From Arcanobacterium_A hippocoleae_A (GTDB lineage: Bacteria; Actinomycetota; Actinomycetes; Actinomycetales; Actinomycetaceae): a DNA stretch of 64,000 bases. A program made the translations under genes and the position numbers. The stretch lies in the NCBI GenBank assembly GCA_040360365.1, contig CP136412.1, one strand, 5' to 3'. The notes beneath the pieces are model-generated. The model worked only from the letters and a program-made list of their open reading frames with translations, was not told the DNA's origin and searched no databases. The first letter of the stretch is position 1. Each line of letters begins with the position of its first letter. Of this stretch, positions 28,057 through 38,476 are shown piece after piece.

Positions 28057-28372
28057 CGCATTTTGCCGTCAGTTGCGTTGAAAAATACAGATTATGCCGT
28101 CAGTTGCGTGGACTCGCGTGCATTTTGCCGCCAGTTATGTAATCTTACGGGCATTTTGTCATCAGTTACGTAATCTTACGGGCATTTTGCCGCCAGTTGC
28201 GTTAGTTGGGTCTGGTGTGGCTGGTTCCAAGCGGTGTTTTTGCATAGCGGTCAGGCTTGATCTATGCAAAAACGCCGCTTTCCATCCGAACAGACACCGG
28301 CTTCATCGCGTTAATACGAAGAAAAATGTGCAGAGCCGATTTAGATGAACTTTACCGCCAGTTACGTTAGCC
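28057..28372. repeat. Cluster of six TTGCCGCCAGTTACG-like repeats
   Basis: Plus-oriented copies start near 28057, 28091, 28121, 28151, 28182 and 28350. The middle three recur with a period of 30-31 bases and share the linker ATCTTACGGGC. Variation is limited to a few positions (GCCGTC, GCCGCC, TCATC; TTACG or TTGCG). The family matches the cluster at 3240-3445. A 17-base-arm hairpin (28231-28278) separates the fifth and sixth copies. No gene, transposase or CRISPR-style constant repeat is present. Confidence 0.75.
28231..28278 (+). repeat. Long hairpin inside the repeat cluster
   Basis: Arms 28231-28247 and 28262-28278 pair over 17 bases with one G-T; the loop is 14 bases. TTTCC follows, so weak terminator activity is possible. 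A hairpin also lies between repeat groups in the 3.2-3.4 kb cluster. Confidence 0.7.
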
Positions 28373-28570
28373 GATATACCCGCAGCACAAACAAAATATG
28401 AAGAGCCGGCTAATGGGAGCTAAGCTGCACAGCAGATCCGCCGCAGTTTAGCCCGCATTAATATGCTGCCGATACTGATAAATCCCTGCGCCATCAGCGA
28501 AAGCAGCTAAAGCCGAGGCGAAAAATCTCGATAAAACCGCTATGGTAATTAAAGTATTTTGAGAAGAAAA

Positions 28571-28631
28571 CTTAAGAACCCTTAAAATTAAGAACTTTTA
28601 AGGTTAGGAACCCTATTAGGAACCCTTAAGG
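28571..28631 (+). promoter_or_regulatory. Four tandem TTAAGAACCCTTAA-like sites before clpP1
   Basis: Copies lie at about 28571-28586, 28588-28602, 28604-28616 and 28617-28630, each built on (A)GGAACCCTTAAG or TTAAGAACYYTTAA and spaced about 14-17 bases apart. They end 10 bases before the clpP1 ribosome site. Regular spacing in a promoter or leader suggests several bound copies of one regulator. Actinobacterial clp operons are commonly activated by ClgR, but I do not claim these are ClgR sites. Confidence 0.55.
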
Positions 28632-28651
28632 ATTTAGAAGAGGAGATAGGC

Positions 28652-29286
28652 GTGAGCCATGAACCACAGCTTGCAGCAGATGCCCTCACGGGCTTGGCTT
28701 AGGCGATTCGATTTATAACCGGCTGTTAAAAGAACGCATTATTTGGCTTGGAAGCGAAGTGCGTGATGAAAATGCGAACATGATTTGTGCCCAGCTGCTG
28801 CTGCTTGCCGCCGAAGACCCGGAGAAAGACATCTACCTCTACATCAACTCTCCGGGCGGGTCTGTAACTGCCGGTATGGCAATTTATGACACGATGAGTT
28901 ATATCAAGCCGGATGTGGCAACCGTCGGTATGGGATTAGCAGCTTCAATGGGGCAGTTCCTGCTCTCTGCAGGTGCAAAAGGGAAACGCTATATTACGCC
29001 GCACACCAGAGTATTGATGCATCAACCGCTTGGCGGAGCAGGCGGGCGTGCTTCAGAAATCCGCATCAATGCCGATCTGATTCTGCAAATGAAACAAGAG
29101 CTCTCCGAACTGAATGCTGCGCATACCGGCAAATCAGTGGAACAAATTCTTGCAGATTCCGACCGTGACCACTGGTTTACTGCACAAGAAGCAGTTGAAT
29201 ACGGTTTCGCAGACCATATCATTACAAATTCATCATCAGTAGTCGGCGGCGGCGGAGTAGACCGTACCGTGCACGACGCGCAGTAA
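28652..29286 (+). CDS. clpP1: ATP-dependent Clp protease proteolytic subunit ClpP1 (frame broken once)
   Basis: A serine protease ring subunit that degrades proteins fed by Clp ATPases such as ClpX. Joined across the break it has about 211 residues. It starts at GTG 28652 with AGGAG at 28641-28645: SHEPQLAADALTG, then GLGDSIYNRLLKERIIWLG. The catalytic Ser is TCA 28945-28947 (GLAASMGQFLL) and the His is CAT 29020-29022 (LMHQPLGG). The break is in the GGG run 28690-28692; adding one G joins the start to the body. Without it only an internal ATG start would remain. Actinobacteria need two different ClpP rings; the second gene follows after 17 bases. Confidence 0.92.
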
Positions 29287-29303
29287 GGGGAGGGAAGAAA
29301 GAA

Positions 29304-30016
29304 ATGTTTGAAAACTCGAATCTGAATCATCTCCCGCAAATTAGCGGGGCAGCGAATCTCAGTAGTCTCACGGGAATGCTTCCAGGCGGCACTGCTCCAA
29401 AAATGCCGTCGAACCGGTACATTCTCCCTGACTACGAAGAACGTACCCCTATGGTTATCGCCGGCAGAACCCGTATGCAAAACTTTTTGAAGACCGGATT
29501 GTTTTCCTGGGAGTGCAGGTAGACGATGCATCGGCAGACGATGTGATGGCGCAGCTGCTGGTACTCGAATCACTTGATCCGGAGTCGCCAATCACAATGT
29601 ATATTAACTCTCCAGGCGGATCTTTCACCGCATTGACGGCAATCTACGACACGATGCAATATATTAAACCGCAGATTCAGACAGTCTGCCTCGGGCAGGC
29701 TGCTTCCGCTGCCGCCGTATTGCTTGCTGCCGGTTCTCCGGGGCGCCGGCTCGCACTGCCGAATGCGCGAATTCTGATTCATCAGCCGGCAATGGAAGGA
29801 GTGCAAGGGCAGGCTTCCGATATTGCGATTATTGCCGATGAAATCGATCGAATGAATCAATGGCTGATCGACACCATTGCAAAACACTCGAACACCTCGG
29901 CTGAGCAGGTCGAAAAAGATATTGCGCGTGATAAAATTCTCACTGCACAACAAGCAAAGGAATACGGCTTAGTGGATCAAGTCCTTGTCTCACGAAAGAC
30001 ATCGCCGCAAGGGTAA
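29304..30016 (+). CDS. clpP2: ATP-dependent Clp protease proteolytic subunit ClpP2 (frame broken once)
   Basis: The second ClpP type, pairing with ClpP1 in a mixed tetradecamer. Joined across the break it has about 237 residues with a longer N-terminal extension (SSLTGMLPGGTAPKMPSNRY). The conserved core is YILPDYEERTP, then YGYRRQNPYAKLFEDRIVF. The catalytic Ser is TCC 29705-29707 (GQAASAAAVLL) and the His is in ILIHQPAMEG. The break is in the CCCC run 29446-29449; one more C restores the family sequence. GGGGAGGG just before ATG 29304 is a strong ribosome site. It is co-transcribed with clpP1. Confidence 0.92.
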
Positions 30017-30293
30017 GATTCGCTGTGAATATCGCGGTTGGAAAACTGTTCGGCAAACTTTCAAATCGTGAAAACTGAAAACTCCGCTTTGGCACGTCTG
30101 CAAATTAATAAGTTCATCCAAGTGAATTGTTACTTTGCGGGCGTGCCAAGTAGCACTAAAGCAAAAGATACGGTGGAATAAAGTAAAACGTTTTCAAACA
30201 CAGCTCTTGCCGCGGACACCACGCAAATCTAGATAGTTTTGCGGATGGCCGCAGCGTTAAAACTTTCAATCATTTTGGAAAGGCGCGATAAAT

Positions 30294-31594
30294 ATGGCTC
30301 CGACTGCAGATGCCGCAGATATTCTAAAATGCTCTTTTTGCCAAAAGAGTCAACGTCAGGTGCGGAAACTAATCACCGGCGCTGGTGTTTATATCTGCAA
30401 CGAATGTGTTGAATTGTGTAACGAAATCATTGAAGAAGAGCTGAATCATGAAACACAGGGAAAACGTGAAGAGCAAAAACTGCCGACCCCGTACGAAATA
30501 TATGATTTTCTGAATGAGTTTGTAATTGGGCAGCATACTGCAAAACGTACGCTTGCCGTCGCCGTATACAATCATTACAAACGCTTGCGGGCACAAGAAC
30601 AGCTGAAACCGACAAAAAACAAACTAAATAAAAACGCGGACAAAGAACTGGTTGAAATTGGAAAATCTAACATTTTACTGATGGGACCAACCGGTACCGG
30701 AAAAACCTATCTCGCGCAGTCATTAGCAAAATGCTGAATGTGCCTTTCGCAATCGTTGACGCGACAGCACTTACGGAAGCAGGATATGTTGGTGAAGATG
30801 TCGAAAATATTTTACTGAAACTGATTCAAGCTGCTGATAATGATATTCCAAGCGCCCAAAGAGGCATTATTTACATTGATGAAATCGATAAAATTTCCCG
30901 CAAATCTGAAAATCCGTCAATTACACGCGACGTTTCCGGTGAAGGAGTGCAGCAGGCACTGCTGAAGATTATTGAAGGAACCGTCGCTTCTGTACCTCCT
31001 ACCGGCGGGCGAAAGCATCCGCAGCAAGAATATCTTGAGATTGATACCGCTAATATTCTTTTTATCGTGGCAGGTGCTTTTGCCGGGATGGAAGATATTG
31101 TGGCAAACCGTGTGGGGAAAGGCGGTATTGGTTTTGGCGCGGAACTGCACGAACCAGGAAAAGTAGAGAATATATTTTCCGAAGTCACTCCGGAAGATTT
31201 GCACAAGTTTGGGTTAATTCCAGAACTTGTGGGTCGTTTGCCAATTATCACTTCAGTGCAGGGCTTAACCGAAGATAATCTTGTGGAAATTCTAACTAAA
31301 CCGCGCAATGCATTAGTGAAGCAGTATCAGCGAATGTTTGAACTCGACGGAGTTGCACTGGAAATTACTGCCGGAGCACTTCGAAAGATTGCCGGCGAGG
31401 CAATCTCCCGCGGTACAGGAGCACGCGGTTTACGCTCAATTCTTGAGAATCTTTTGCGTGAACTAATGTTCGAAATACCTTCGCGCAAAGATATTGAGAA
31501 AGTAATTATCACTGAAGAATTCGTGACCGGTGCAGGCGAACCGACGTTAGTTATTGGCGCTTCCCGTCGGATAGTTGAAAAGAAGACATCATGA
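30294..31594 (+). CDS. clpX: ClpX, ATP-dependent unfoldase of the Clp protease (frame broken once)
   Basis: A hexameric AAA+ motor that unfolds substrates and feeds them to ClpP. Joined across one break it has about 433 residues. The N-terminal zinc domain shows CSFCQKSQ and YICNECVELC (four Cys). Walker A is GPTGTGKT, Walker B is IIYIDEIDKI, the pore loop lies near EAGYVGEDVEN, and an IGF-like ClpP-docking loop is read as GIGFGAE. The break is in the AAAA run 30728-30731; one more A gives SLAKMLNVPF. The start is ATG 30294. It is 277 bases after clpP2 and so may have its own promoter. Its stop overlaps the next gene by four bases. Confidence 0.93.
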
Positions 31595-31965
31595 GTAAAA
31601 ATGAAGCAAAAGAATCAGGCAGAGTTCCGCAGCAAACGTCTGCACAGGAAAATCTCCCCAGCGAGCTGGTTATTCCCAGTGAGCTGATTGCATACCGGCA
31701 GACGATTGACAATCTTGATGCTGCACTTGTGCATATCCTCGCTGAGCGTTTTCGCTGCACTAAGCTGGTAGGGGAGCTGAAAGCACGGGTAAAGCTCCCG
31801 CCTTCAGATTTGTGCCGCGAAGAAGAACAAATTGCCAGATTGCGTACTTTAGCTGAAGAATCTGGGTTGGATCCAGTATTTGCGGAAAAATTCTTAAAGT
31901 TCATTGTGGCAGAGGTGATTCGCCATCACGCAGATATTGCGGCGAAAGTACAGCAAGAAAACTGA
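31591..31965 (+). CDS. Chorismate mutase, AroQ type
   Basis: Converts chorismate to prephenate, the first step toward phenylalanine and tyrosine. It has 124 residues: a polar N-terminal stretch, then one AroQ helical domain, ELIAYRQTIDNLDAALVHIL, RFRCTKLVGELKA (substrate-binding Arg and Lys) and the last helix EKFLKFIVAEVIRHH. There is no signal peptide, so it is cytoplasmic. It is coupled to clpX by an ATGA overlap, an arrangement without an obvious functional link. A bidirectional terminator follows at 32083-32125. Confidence 0.85.
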   Translation: MSKNEAKESGRVPQQTSAQENLPSELVIPSELIAYRQTIDNLDAALVHILAERFRCTKLVGELKARVKLPPSDLCREEEQIARLRTLAEESGLDPVFAEKFLKFIVAEVIRHHADIAAKVQQEN

Positions 31966-32082
31966 ATGTACTGTATGCCGCAGATATAACGCTGCATAAT
32001 TCTGACAAAACCAAAGCTGCATAATTCTAATAAAACTGCAGAAACAAAATAGGTTTTATGCAAATTGTTATCAGGATATAAC

Positions 32083-32125
32083 AGAGCGGCGGACTCAGTG
32101 CGCCGCAGCACGAATCCGCCGCTCT
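32083..32125. terminator. Bidirectional terminator between chorismate mutase and acyl-CoA synthetase
   Basis: Arms AGAGCGGCGGACTC (32083-32096) and GAATCCGCCGCTCT (32112-32125) pair with one mismatch, between two convergent genes. Confidence 0.75.
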
Positions 32126-32145
32126 CACAGGGCTAAATACTGTAA

Positions 32146-33980
32146 TCAGTTATTTTCAAGATAGATGTCCGCAATTTCATTTGCGAAATCTTTCAGCACT
32201 AGATTGCGTCTTACTTTCAACGACGGTGTAAGATACCCATTTTCGACGGTAAAATCACCGGGAAGAATCTTGAATTTCCGAATCGATTCAGCACGGGAAA
32301 CAGACTCGTTTGTTCGTTTTACTGCACGGTCAATAGCAGCGATTACCTGCGGATCGCTCACAGCCTGGTTCGCGGTCATCGGTTCAAGCTGGTGGTTTGC
32401 AAGCCACTGCGGAAGAGAATCAGCGTCTAACGTAATCAGTGCAGAAATAAAACGTTTCTGATCGCCGACTACAACCACCTGCGAAATGATTGGGTGTCCG
32501 CGCAAAGCGTCTTCAAGCGGAGCTGGAGCCACATTTTTCCCGCCGGCAGTCACAATCAATTCTTTTTTCGGCCGGTGATAAATACGAAATCGTCTTCGTC
32601 TACCCGTCCGATGTCTCCGGTGCGGAACCAGCCGTCGGCAGTAAAAACTTTTGCAGTTTCTTCCGGATTATTGTGGTAGCGCTTGAATACGTGATCTCCC
32701 TTTACCAGAATTTCGCCGTCTTCGGCTGCTTTTACATAACATCCCGGATATGCCGGACCGACGGATCCAATCCGCATCACATCCGGCTGGTTCACGGTCG
32801 TCGGTGCAGATGTTTCGGTCAGACCATACCCTTCATAAACCGGTATTCCAACACCGCGGAAGAAGTGACCGAGCCGCTGCCCAAGCGGTGCACCGCCGGA
32901 AATTGCACCTTTCAGATTTCCGCCAGTGATTTCGCGCAGCTTTGCATAGATTAAAGCGTCACCGATTTTATGCTCTGCTTTCAACTTTGCCGAAGGACCT
33001 TCAGGTGTGTCTAATGCTTCAGAGTACCGGATTGCAGTTTTTGCAAAACGGCGGAACATCGCCAGTTTCATCCCGCGTCCTGCTTTTGCATCTGCAGCAT
33101 TATAGATTTTCTCAAATACGCGCGGCACTGCAAGCACGAGAGTTGGTTTAAAAGTTTGCATATCGGATACGAGATTGCGGATATTCGGCGAGAAGCCGAC
33201 GATATTTCCGCCATAGCTGACAACCAGGAAAATGAATCGGGCGAATACATGCGCCATTGGAAGGAAAAGCAGCGTCCGTGTGTTTTTCCCGGTGAGAATT
33301 TTCATTAGATTCTCGTTGGTTGCACCGTTCATTACCACATGCAGCACATTACGGTGAGTCAGTTCCACGCCTTTGGGGTTACCGGTTGTACCGGAAGTGT
33401 AAATAATCGTCCATAAATCGTCTGCTTTGGTGTTATCGATTAGTTCATCGAGTATTTTCTCATCTACAGTATCCCCAAGTGCGGAAAGCTTCCCTTGTGC
33501 GTCATCAGAAATTGTCCAAATCTGGTTGAATACAGGAATCTTTTTCGAAATCGGTTCAAGTATTGCACGCATCATTGGATCTTCAACGACGGCTGCCACT
33601 ACACCGGCATCAGAAATAATCCATTCTGCCTGTTCTGCAGAAGAAGTTTCGTAAATTGGGATTGCATGTGCTCCGGCGAACTGTATCGCGAGGTCAAAGA
33701 GCGCCCACTCGTAGGAAGTGTGCGCCATGATTGCAACGTTGTCGCCTGGTTTAATTCCAGAAGCAATCAGACCGCAAGCTACACGACGAATTTCATGGGC
33801 AAATTCTTTGAATGTCACATTGACCCACTGCCCGGTGGATTCAGATTTCCGTGCTACTGCAACTTTCAGCGGCGTATCATCTGCCATCCGCCGGAAGAGC
33901 GCTGGTACTGACATCGATGCTGTGATTTCGATTCGCCCAGGGACGAAAGAAACTCCTGGTTCTTCAATTAAATCGCTCAT
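32146..33980 (-). CDS. Long-chain fatty acid-CoA ligase (AMP-binding; frame broken once)
   Basis: Activates fatty acids with ATP and CoA. Joined across one break it has about 611 residues of the ANL superfamily. It shows the P-loop YTSGTTGNPKGVELTHRN, the substrate region LPMAHVFARF, YEGYGLTETSAP, the hinge WFRTGDIGRVDEDDFVFITG and the C-terminal lysine region GKNVAPAPLEDALRG. The bacterial/eukaryotic long-chain subtype is suggested by VAVPRVFEKIY. The break lies in the T-run 32563-32568 (A-run on the coding strand), joining ITGRKK to ELIVTAGGKN. It is convergent with the clpX operon. Its physiological substrate is unknown. Confidence 0.88.
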
Positions 33981-34114
33981 CTACTTCTTCTTCTATAGTT
34001 GGGTCTTTTTCACCTGCAAAGCAGTTCTGCAGGATGAGGCAGCGGCAGCCGCTGACTTTTTCATTTTATACTTTTTACACTTGCGGAATCTGATTTTTCT
34101 GATTTTATAAGTAA

Positions 34115-34160
34115 AGGTACGGCTATTTTCGAATCTTAATCCGAAAACGCAGCCGTACCT
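34115..34160. terminator. Terminator after valS
   Basis: AGGTACGGCT (34115-34124) and AGCCGTACCT (34151-34160) form the outer stem and ATTTTCG/CGAAAAC extends it. On the minus strand it follows the valS stop by about 26 bases. Confidence 0.75.
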
Positions 34161-34185
34161 AAACCTAAACTAAAATTCACTTGTT

Positions 34186-36866
34186 TTATACATTTAATAA
34201 CAGGTGTGTCGTAACATGGACTTCAGAATCCGCTGCGGATTGAGATACCTGCGCCGCGGGATTAATCGCAAATTCGCCGGTAATTTTCGCTGCGGCAATC
34301 AAATCTGTGCGTGCAGCTTCAATTGCTTCGACCATATCTGCGGGTGCAGCAAGCGTAACATGCGCATATGGAGTGCGCTGCGAAACTTTTGCTTCAGTTT
34401 TCACTTTGCGTAATGCGCGAAGTGCTTCACCGGAAGCCGCTAATACGCTTGAATCAGAATCGGCTGCGAATGCTGCGGCGAACTCTTCCGGCTTCGGCCA
34501 TTCGGAATGGTGGATACTGCCGGTACGGTACCAGCTCCAGACTTCTTCCGTCGCATAGGGAGGAATGGAGCAAAGAGACGCACGAATACATCGATGCAAA
34601 TGTTCAGCGCAGCGCGTGCGGAAGCAATTTCGGCATTCTTGCCGGCTGCTGCGAGCACGCCTTCACGATCGTTTGCGCGGTCTTTCACCAGTTCGAGGTA
34701 GTCGTCGCAGAAAGTCCAGAAACAGGTTTCGGTAACTTCCAATGCGCGGGTGTGATCGTACTTTTCGAACGCTGCAGTTGCTTGGGCGATTACTTTTGCC
34801 AGTTCTGCAAGCATTGAACGGTCAATTTCTGCAGTGACGGCTGCAGGATTAAGAGTTACCGGCGTATTTTCGCCGTTCGCTCCGAGTGCGAACTTTGAAG
34901 CGTTGAGTATTTTCATTGCGAGACGGCGGCCGATTTTCATCTGTGTTTCGTCGAATTTGGCATCGGTACCAAGACGCGCGGAAGCTGCCCAGTAGCGTAC
35001 TGCATCAGATCCATGTGTTTTGAGCAGATGCAGCGGCGTGACAACATTGCCTTTCGATTTACTCATTTTCTTGTGATCCGGATCTAGAATCCATCCCGAA
35101 ATTGCAGCGTTCTTCCAAGGAATTTCGCCAAACTCGAGATGTGCGCGCACCATTGTGGAAAAGAGCCAAGTACGGATAATATCCTGACCTTGCGGCCGTA
35201 CATCCATCGGGTAGACCTTGTTGAAAAGATCTTCATCGGTAAGCCAGCCGCCGGCGATTTGCGGTGTGAGGGAAGAAGTCGCCCAAGTGTCCATAATGTC
35301 CAGTTCGCCGACGAATCCGCCGGGAACTCCGCGCTGAGATTCATCGAATCCCGGCGGACAATCAGATGACGGATCGATTGGGAGCTGATTAAACGACGGG
35401 GTGAGAATATCGTTGTAATCCGGCTCGCCGTTTTCAGAAATCCGGTACCACAGCGGAAGCGGTACGCCGAAGAAACGCTGACGGGAAATTAGCCAGTCGG
35501 TATTCAGCCCTTCAACCCAGTTGCTGTAGCGTACCCGCATGAAATCCGGATGAAATGCGAGCTCTTTGCCGCGTGCAAGGAGGTTCTCCCGCAAATCGTT
35601 GCCGTTTGCTTCCGTGTATTCGTTACCGCCGTTGCGGATGTACCACTGCCGGGAGGTGACGATTTCGAGCGGTTTATCTCCCTTTTCGAAAAAGTTAGTT
35701 TTGCGTTGAGTCGGCTGTTCTTCGCCAATCATTTCGCCAGTTTCTTTCAATTTCTCCACCAGTGCTTTGCGTGCGGAGAATGCGGTTTTTCCAGCCATCT
35801 CTGTATACATTGCGATGCCGTCGGCGGAGGTGATCCATTCGGGAGTCTCACGCAGGAGCCGTCCGTCTTTTCCGAGGACTGAGCGCATCGGCAGACCAAG
35901 TTCGCGCCACCACTGTACGTCGGTCAGATCGCCGAAAGTACAGCACATTGCGATACCGGCGCCTTTGTCCATCTCTGCTGCTTGGTGGGCGAGCACCGGC
36001 AGCTCTACGCCGAATATTGGCGATTTCACCGTCGTGCCGAACAAATGCTGGAAACGTTCGTCATCTGGGTGTGCAATCAACGCTACACAAGCTGGAAGCA
36101 GTTCAGGACGAGTTGTTTCGATTACGACATCGTCTCCATCGGCAGTATGGAATGCAAGTGCATGGTAGGCACCCGGATAATCGCGGGCTTCAAGCTCGGC
36201 TTGGGCGACGGCAGTTTGGAAAGTTACGTCCCACAGGCCGGGGGTTTGCGCTTGATAGGCTTCGCCGCGTTCAAGGTTTTTCAAAAATGCTGCTTGTGCA
36301 ATTTTTTGCGCTTTCGCACCGATCGTTTGGTAGTTTTGTTCCCAATCGACGGACAGCCCAAGATACCGCCAGAGGTATTCGAACTGTTTTTCGTCCTCAG
36401 CAGTGAGCTTCCAACATAGCTCAATAAAATTGCGCCGCGATATTGGCTGCTGATCTGCGTATTTAATCGACTTGCCGTCGCCGCCGTCATGCGGCGGAAT
36501 AAAATTCGGGTCATACGGAAGTGCGGGGTCGCAGCGGACACCAAAATAGTTTTGCACGCGGCGTTCAGTAGGCAGACCGTTATCGTCCCAGCCCATTGGG
36601 TAGAAAACGTTCATTCCCTGCATGCGCTTATACCGTGCCATCACATCAGTGTGAGTGTAAGAAAATACGTGACCTACGTGCAGTGAACCAGAGACAGTCG
36701 GCGGCGGAGTGTCGATTGAATAGACCGCATCACGCTCGGTGGCGCGGTCAAAAGTGTAAGTACCATTTTCATGCCATGCCTTGCCCCACCGGTCTTCAAG
36801 ACCTTCAAGGGCTGCGCGGTCCGGCACATTTGTGTGATTCAGAAAAGCAGATTCTTTTTTACTCAT
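34186..36866 (-). CDS. valS: Valyl-tRNA synthetase, archaeal-type (frame broken once)
   Basis: Charges tRNA-Val; one matching tRNA gene (TAC) lies in this window. Joined across one break it has about 893 residues. It shows the ATP-site SLHVGHVFSYTHTD (HVGH, residues 63-66), an editing domain with ETTRPELLPACVALI, KKMSKSKGN and the anticodon-binding domain near SMLAELAKVIAQATAAF. The HVFSYTHTDVMARYKRM region and GGDGKSIKY insertion mark the shorter archaeal/rickettsial-like ValRS class also found in actinobacteria. The break is at GGG 34558-34560; one more base joins FAPFLP to YATEEVWSWY. The start is at ATG 36864-36866. It stands alone between a terminator and an open intergenic region. Confidence 0.92.
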
Positions 36867-37300
36867 GTGCTAATTGTTCCACGAGTACCCGTAAAATCGC
36901 ATTTTTACCTGCGTGAGATGTGTCTGTTTCCGAATTTCTTTCTGATTCGCGCCGCGGTTTTCGGCGGTGAATTTATTGTGTGCGCAGGCTCGTAACCGGG
37001 CGTTGAAACTAACCGCCGGTTTTGGATGAACGGTGTGCCGGATGCGGTATTTCGGATCGAATTCAGCTAAATTCAGCTAAATTCTGCGGCAGATGCGCAA
37101 ATGCAACCAGATGCAACTAATAGTTGCCGAATTGAAAAGCAGTTTCGATAGATTGCAACTGCAATATTTTATAGTCTCAAAAGTGAGAAGAAAGCTGACG
37201 GAAAATCTTTAACGGATGTTAAAGGCTTGCTTTAACAAGTTTGAAACGGCTATTAAGCAAAGCGGAGATGAAAGAGCTGCTAATCATGAAAGGAAATGCG
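36867..37300. promoter_or_regulatory. Divergent promoter region between valS and the XRE gene, with a palindrome
   Basis: No gene is visible. TGTTAAAG-GCTTG-CTTTAACA (37217-37237) is a perfect eight-base inverted repeat 64 bases before the XRE gene start and could be its operator. ATTCAGCTAA occurs twice in tandem near 37059-37080. No T-box or other leader was recognised for valS. Confidence 0.5.
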
Positions 37301-38293
37301 ATGATTCTCGCTGATAAGATTCTGAACTTACGGAAGAAGAACGGATACTCACAGGAAGATTTGGCACGCAAACTCGGAGTGTCCCGACAATCGATTTCAA
37401 AATGGGAAGGTGCCCAGGCAATTCCGGATATTGACCGAATTATCCAGATGAGTCAGATTTTCGGGGTGACTACTGATTATCTGATTAAAGACCATCTCGA
37501 AATTGAAGAACATGTAAATGAAGATTTGTTTGACTCTGCATTACGGCGGGTTAGTTTGAGCGAAGCCGCAGAGTTTTTACGATTAAAAGATGCCAGTGCG
37601 CCTAAGGTCGCGATTGCGGTGCTGTTATTTATTTTGAGCCCGCTAGTGTTGCTTTTCCTCCTTGGTTTAGTAGGCGCGCAGCGGATTAATCTCGCTGAAG
37701 AGGCTGCACTTGCAATTGGCTTGACAGTACTCATATTTACTGTGGTTGTGGGAATAGTTATAGTTTTTCTTGGAACGCAAGATCTCAGTAAATTTGCCTA
37801 TCTCGAACATGATCAATTTGAAACAGAGTACGGTGTAGAAGGGATGGTTCGCCAGCGTCGAGAGCAGCTGCGCGGGAGACGAATCCGGAACCAGATTAGC
37901 GGGGTAGTACTTTTAGTGATTTCACCGTTGTGGGTAATTGTTCCGAGTCTGATCTACCGCACTGATGAATTCGCAATTTTTGCCGGAATTTGCGCCCTGC
38001 TGGTAAATGCGGCGATTGGGGTTTTCTTACTGGTCACTGTGGGAGTAATTGAAGGCGCTCATGAACAGCTGCTGCAAGATGGTGATTATACGTATGAAAA
38101 GAAGCGTTCAGCTCGGGTGGTCCAGCCGTTTGCCGGTGTTTATTGGATTTTGGTGACGGTCATCTATTTTGTACTGAGTTTTGTGTATCATAGCTGGAAT
38201 ATCAGCTGGCTGGTCTGGCCGATTGCCGGACTGATTTTCGCGGTGATCGTGATTATTCTCGAAGCTATTTTCGGGAGAAAACCTGTGAACTAA
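37301..38293 (+). CDS. Membrane-bound XRE-family regulator
   Basis: It has 330 residues. Residues 1-65 form an XRE helix-turn-helix (LADKILNLRKKNGYSQEDLA, then KLGVSRQSISKWEGAQAIPD). A linker follows, then about six hydrophobic segments in three pairs (VAIAVLLFILSPLVLLFLLG, ISGVVLLVISPLWVIV, WILVTVIYFVLSFVYH and others). This architecture, an N-terminal HTH with C-terminal membrane helices, is common in Firmicutes and Actinobacteria; the signals sensed are unknown. ATG 37301 is chosen because GAAAGGA lies just before it and homologues begin MILADKI; the open frame extends 20 codons upstream without similarity. A small palindrome upstream may be its own operator. Confidence 0.8.
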   Translation: MILADKILNLRKKNGYSQEDLARKLGVSRQSISKWEGAQAIPDIDRIIQMSQIFGVTTDYLIKDHLEIEEHVNEDLFDSALRRVSLSEAAEFLRLKDASAPKVAIAVLLFILSPLVLLFLLGLVGAQRINLAEEAALAIGLTVLIFTVVVGIVIVFLGTQDLSKFAYLEHDQFETEYGVEGMVRQRREQLRGRRIRNQISGVVLLVISPLWVIVPSLIYRTDEFAIFAGICALLVNAAIGVFLLVTVGVIEGAHEQLLQDGDYTYEKKRSARVVQPFAGVYWILVTVIYFVLSFVYHSWNISWLVWPIAGLIFAVIVIILEAIFGRKPVN

Positions 38294-38476
38294 AGCGATT
38301 TTGCAAAGTCAGGAAGTGCTGCTTTCGCGGAAAATCCAGATATTTGGCGACGGCAGCGGCGGCTGCGGCGGAATGCCATACAGTGAAATATTCCACTGCA
38401 GCTGTTTCCCAAATATTTATCCAAAATGAATTTATTTTCACTATAAATTGCATTCGGTGAAAAAAGTTGTAGTCTA

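Noticed and set aside
28057..28205. Possible CRISPR array
   Set aside because: The units vary, the linkers between the regular copies are themselves conserved, and no cas genes are present. It fits a tandem/dispersed repeat better.
28094..28348. An 84-codon plus-strand frame in the repeat cluster
   Set aside because: It is made of the repeat units themselves, lacks a ribosome site and has no protein-like pattern.
30728..30731. Programmed translational frameshifting in clpX and other genes
   Set aside because: The sites lack a slippery heptamer with a downstream structure, and the same type of break appears in many unrelated genes, so sequence error is simpler.
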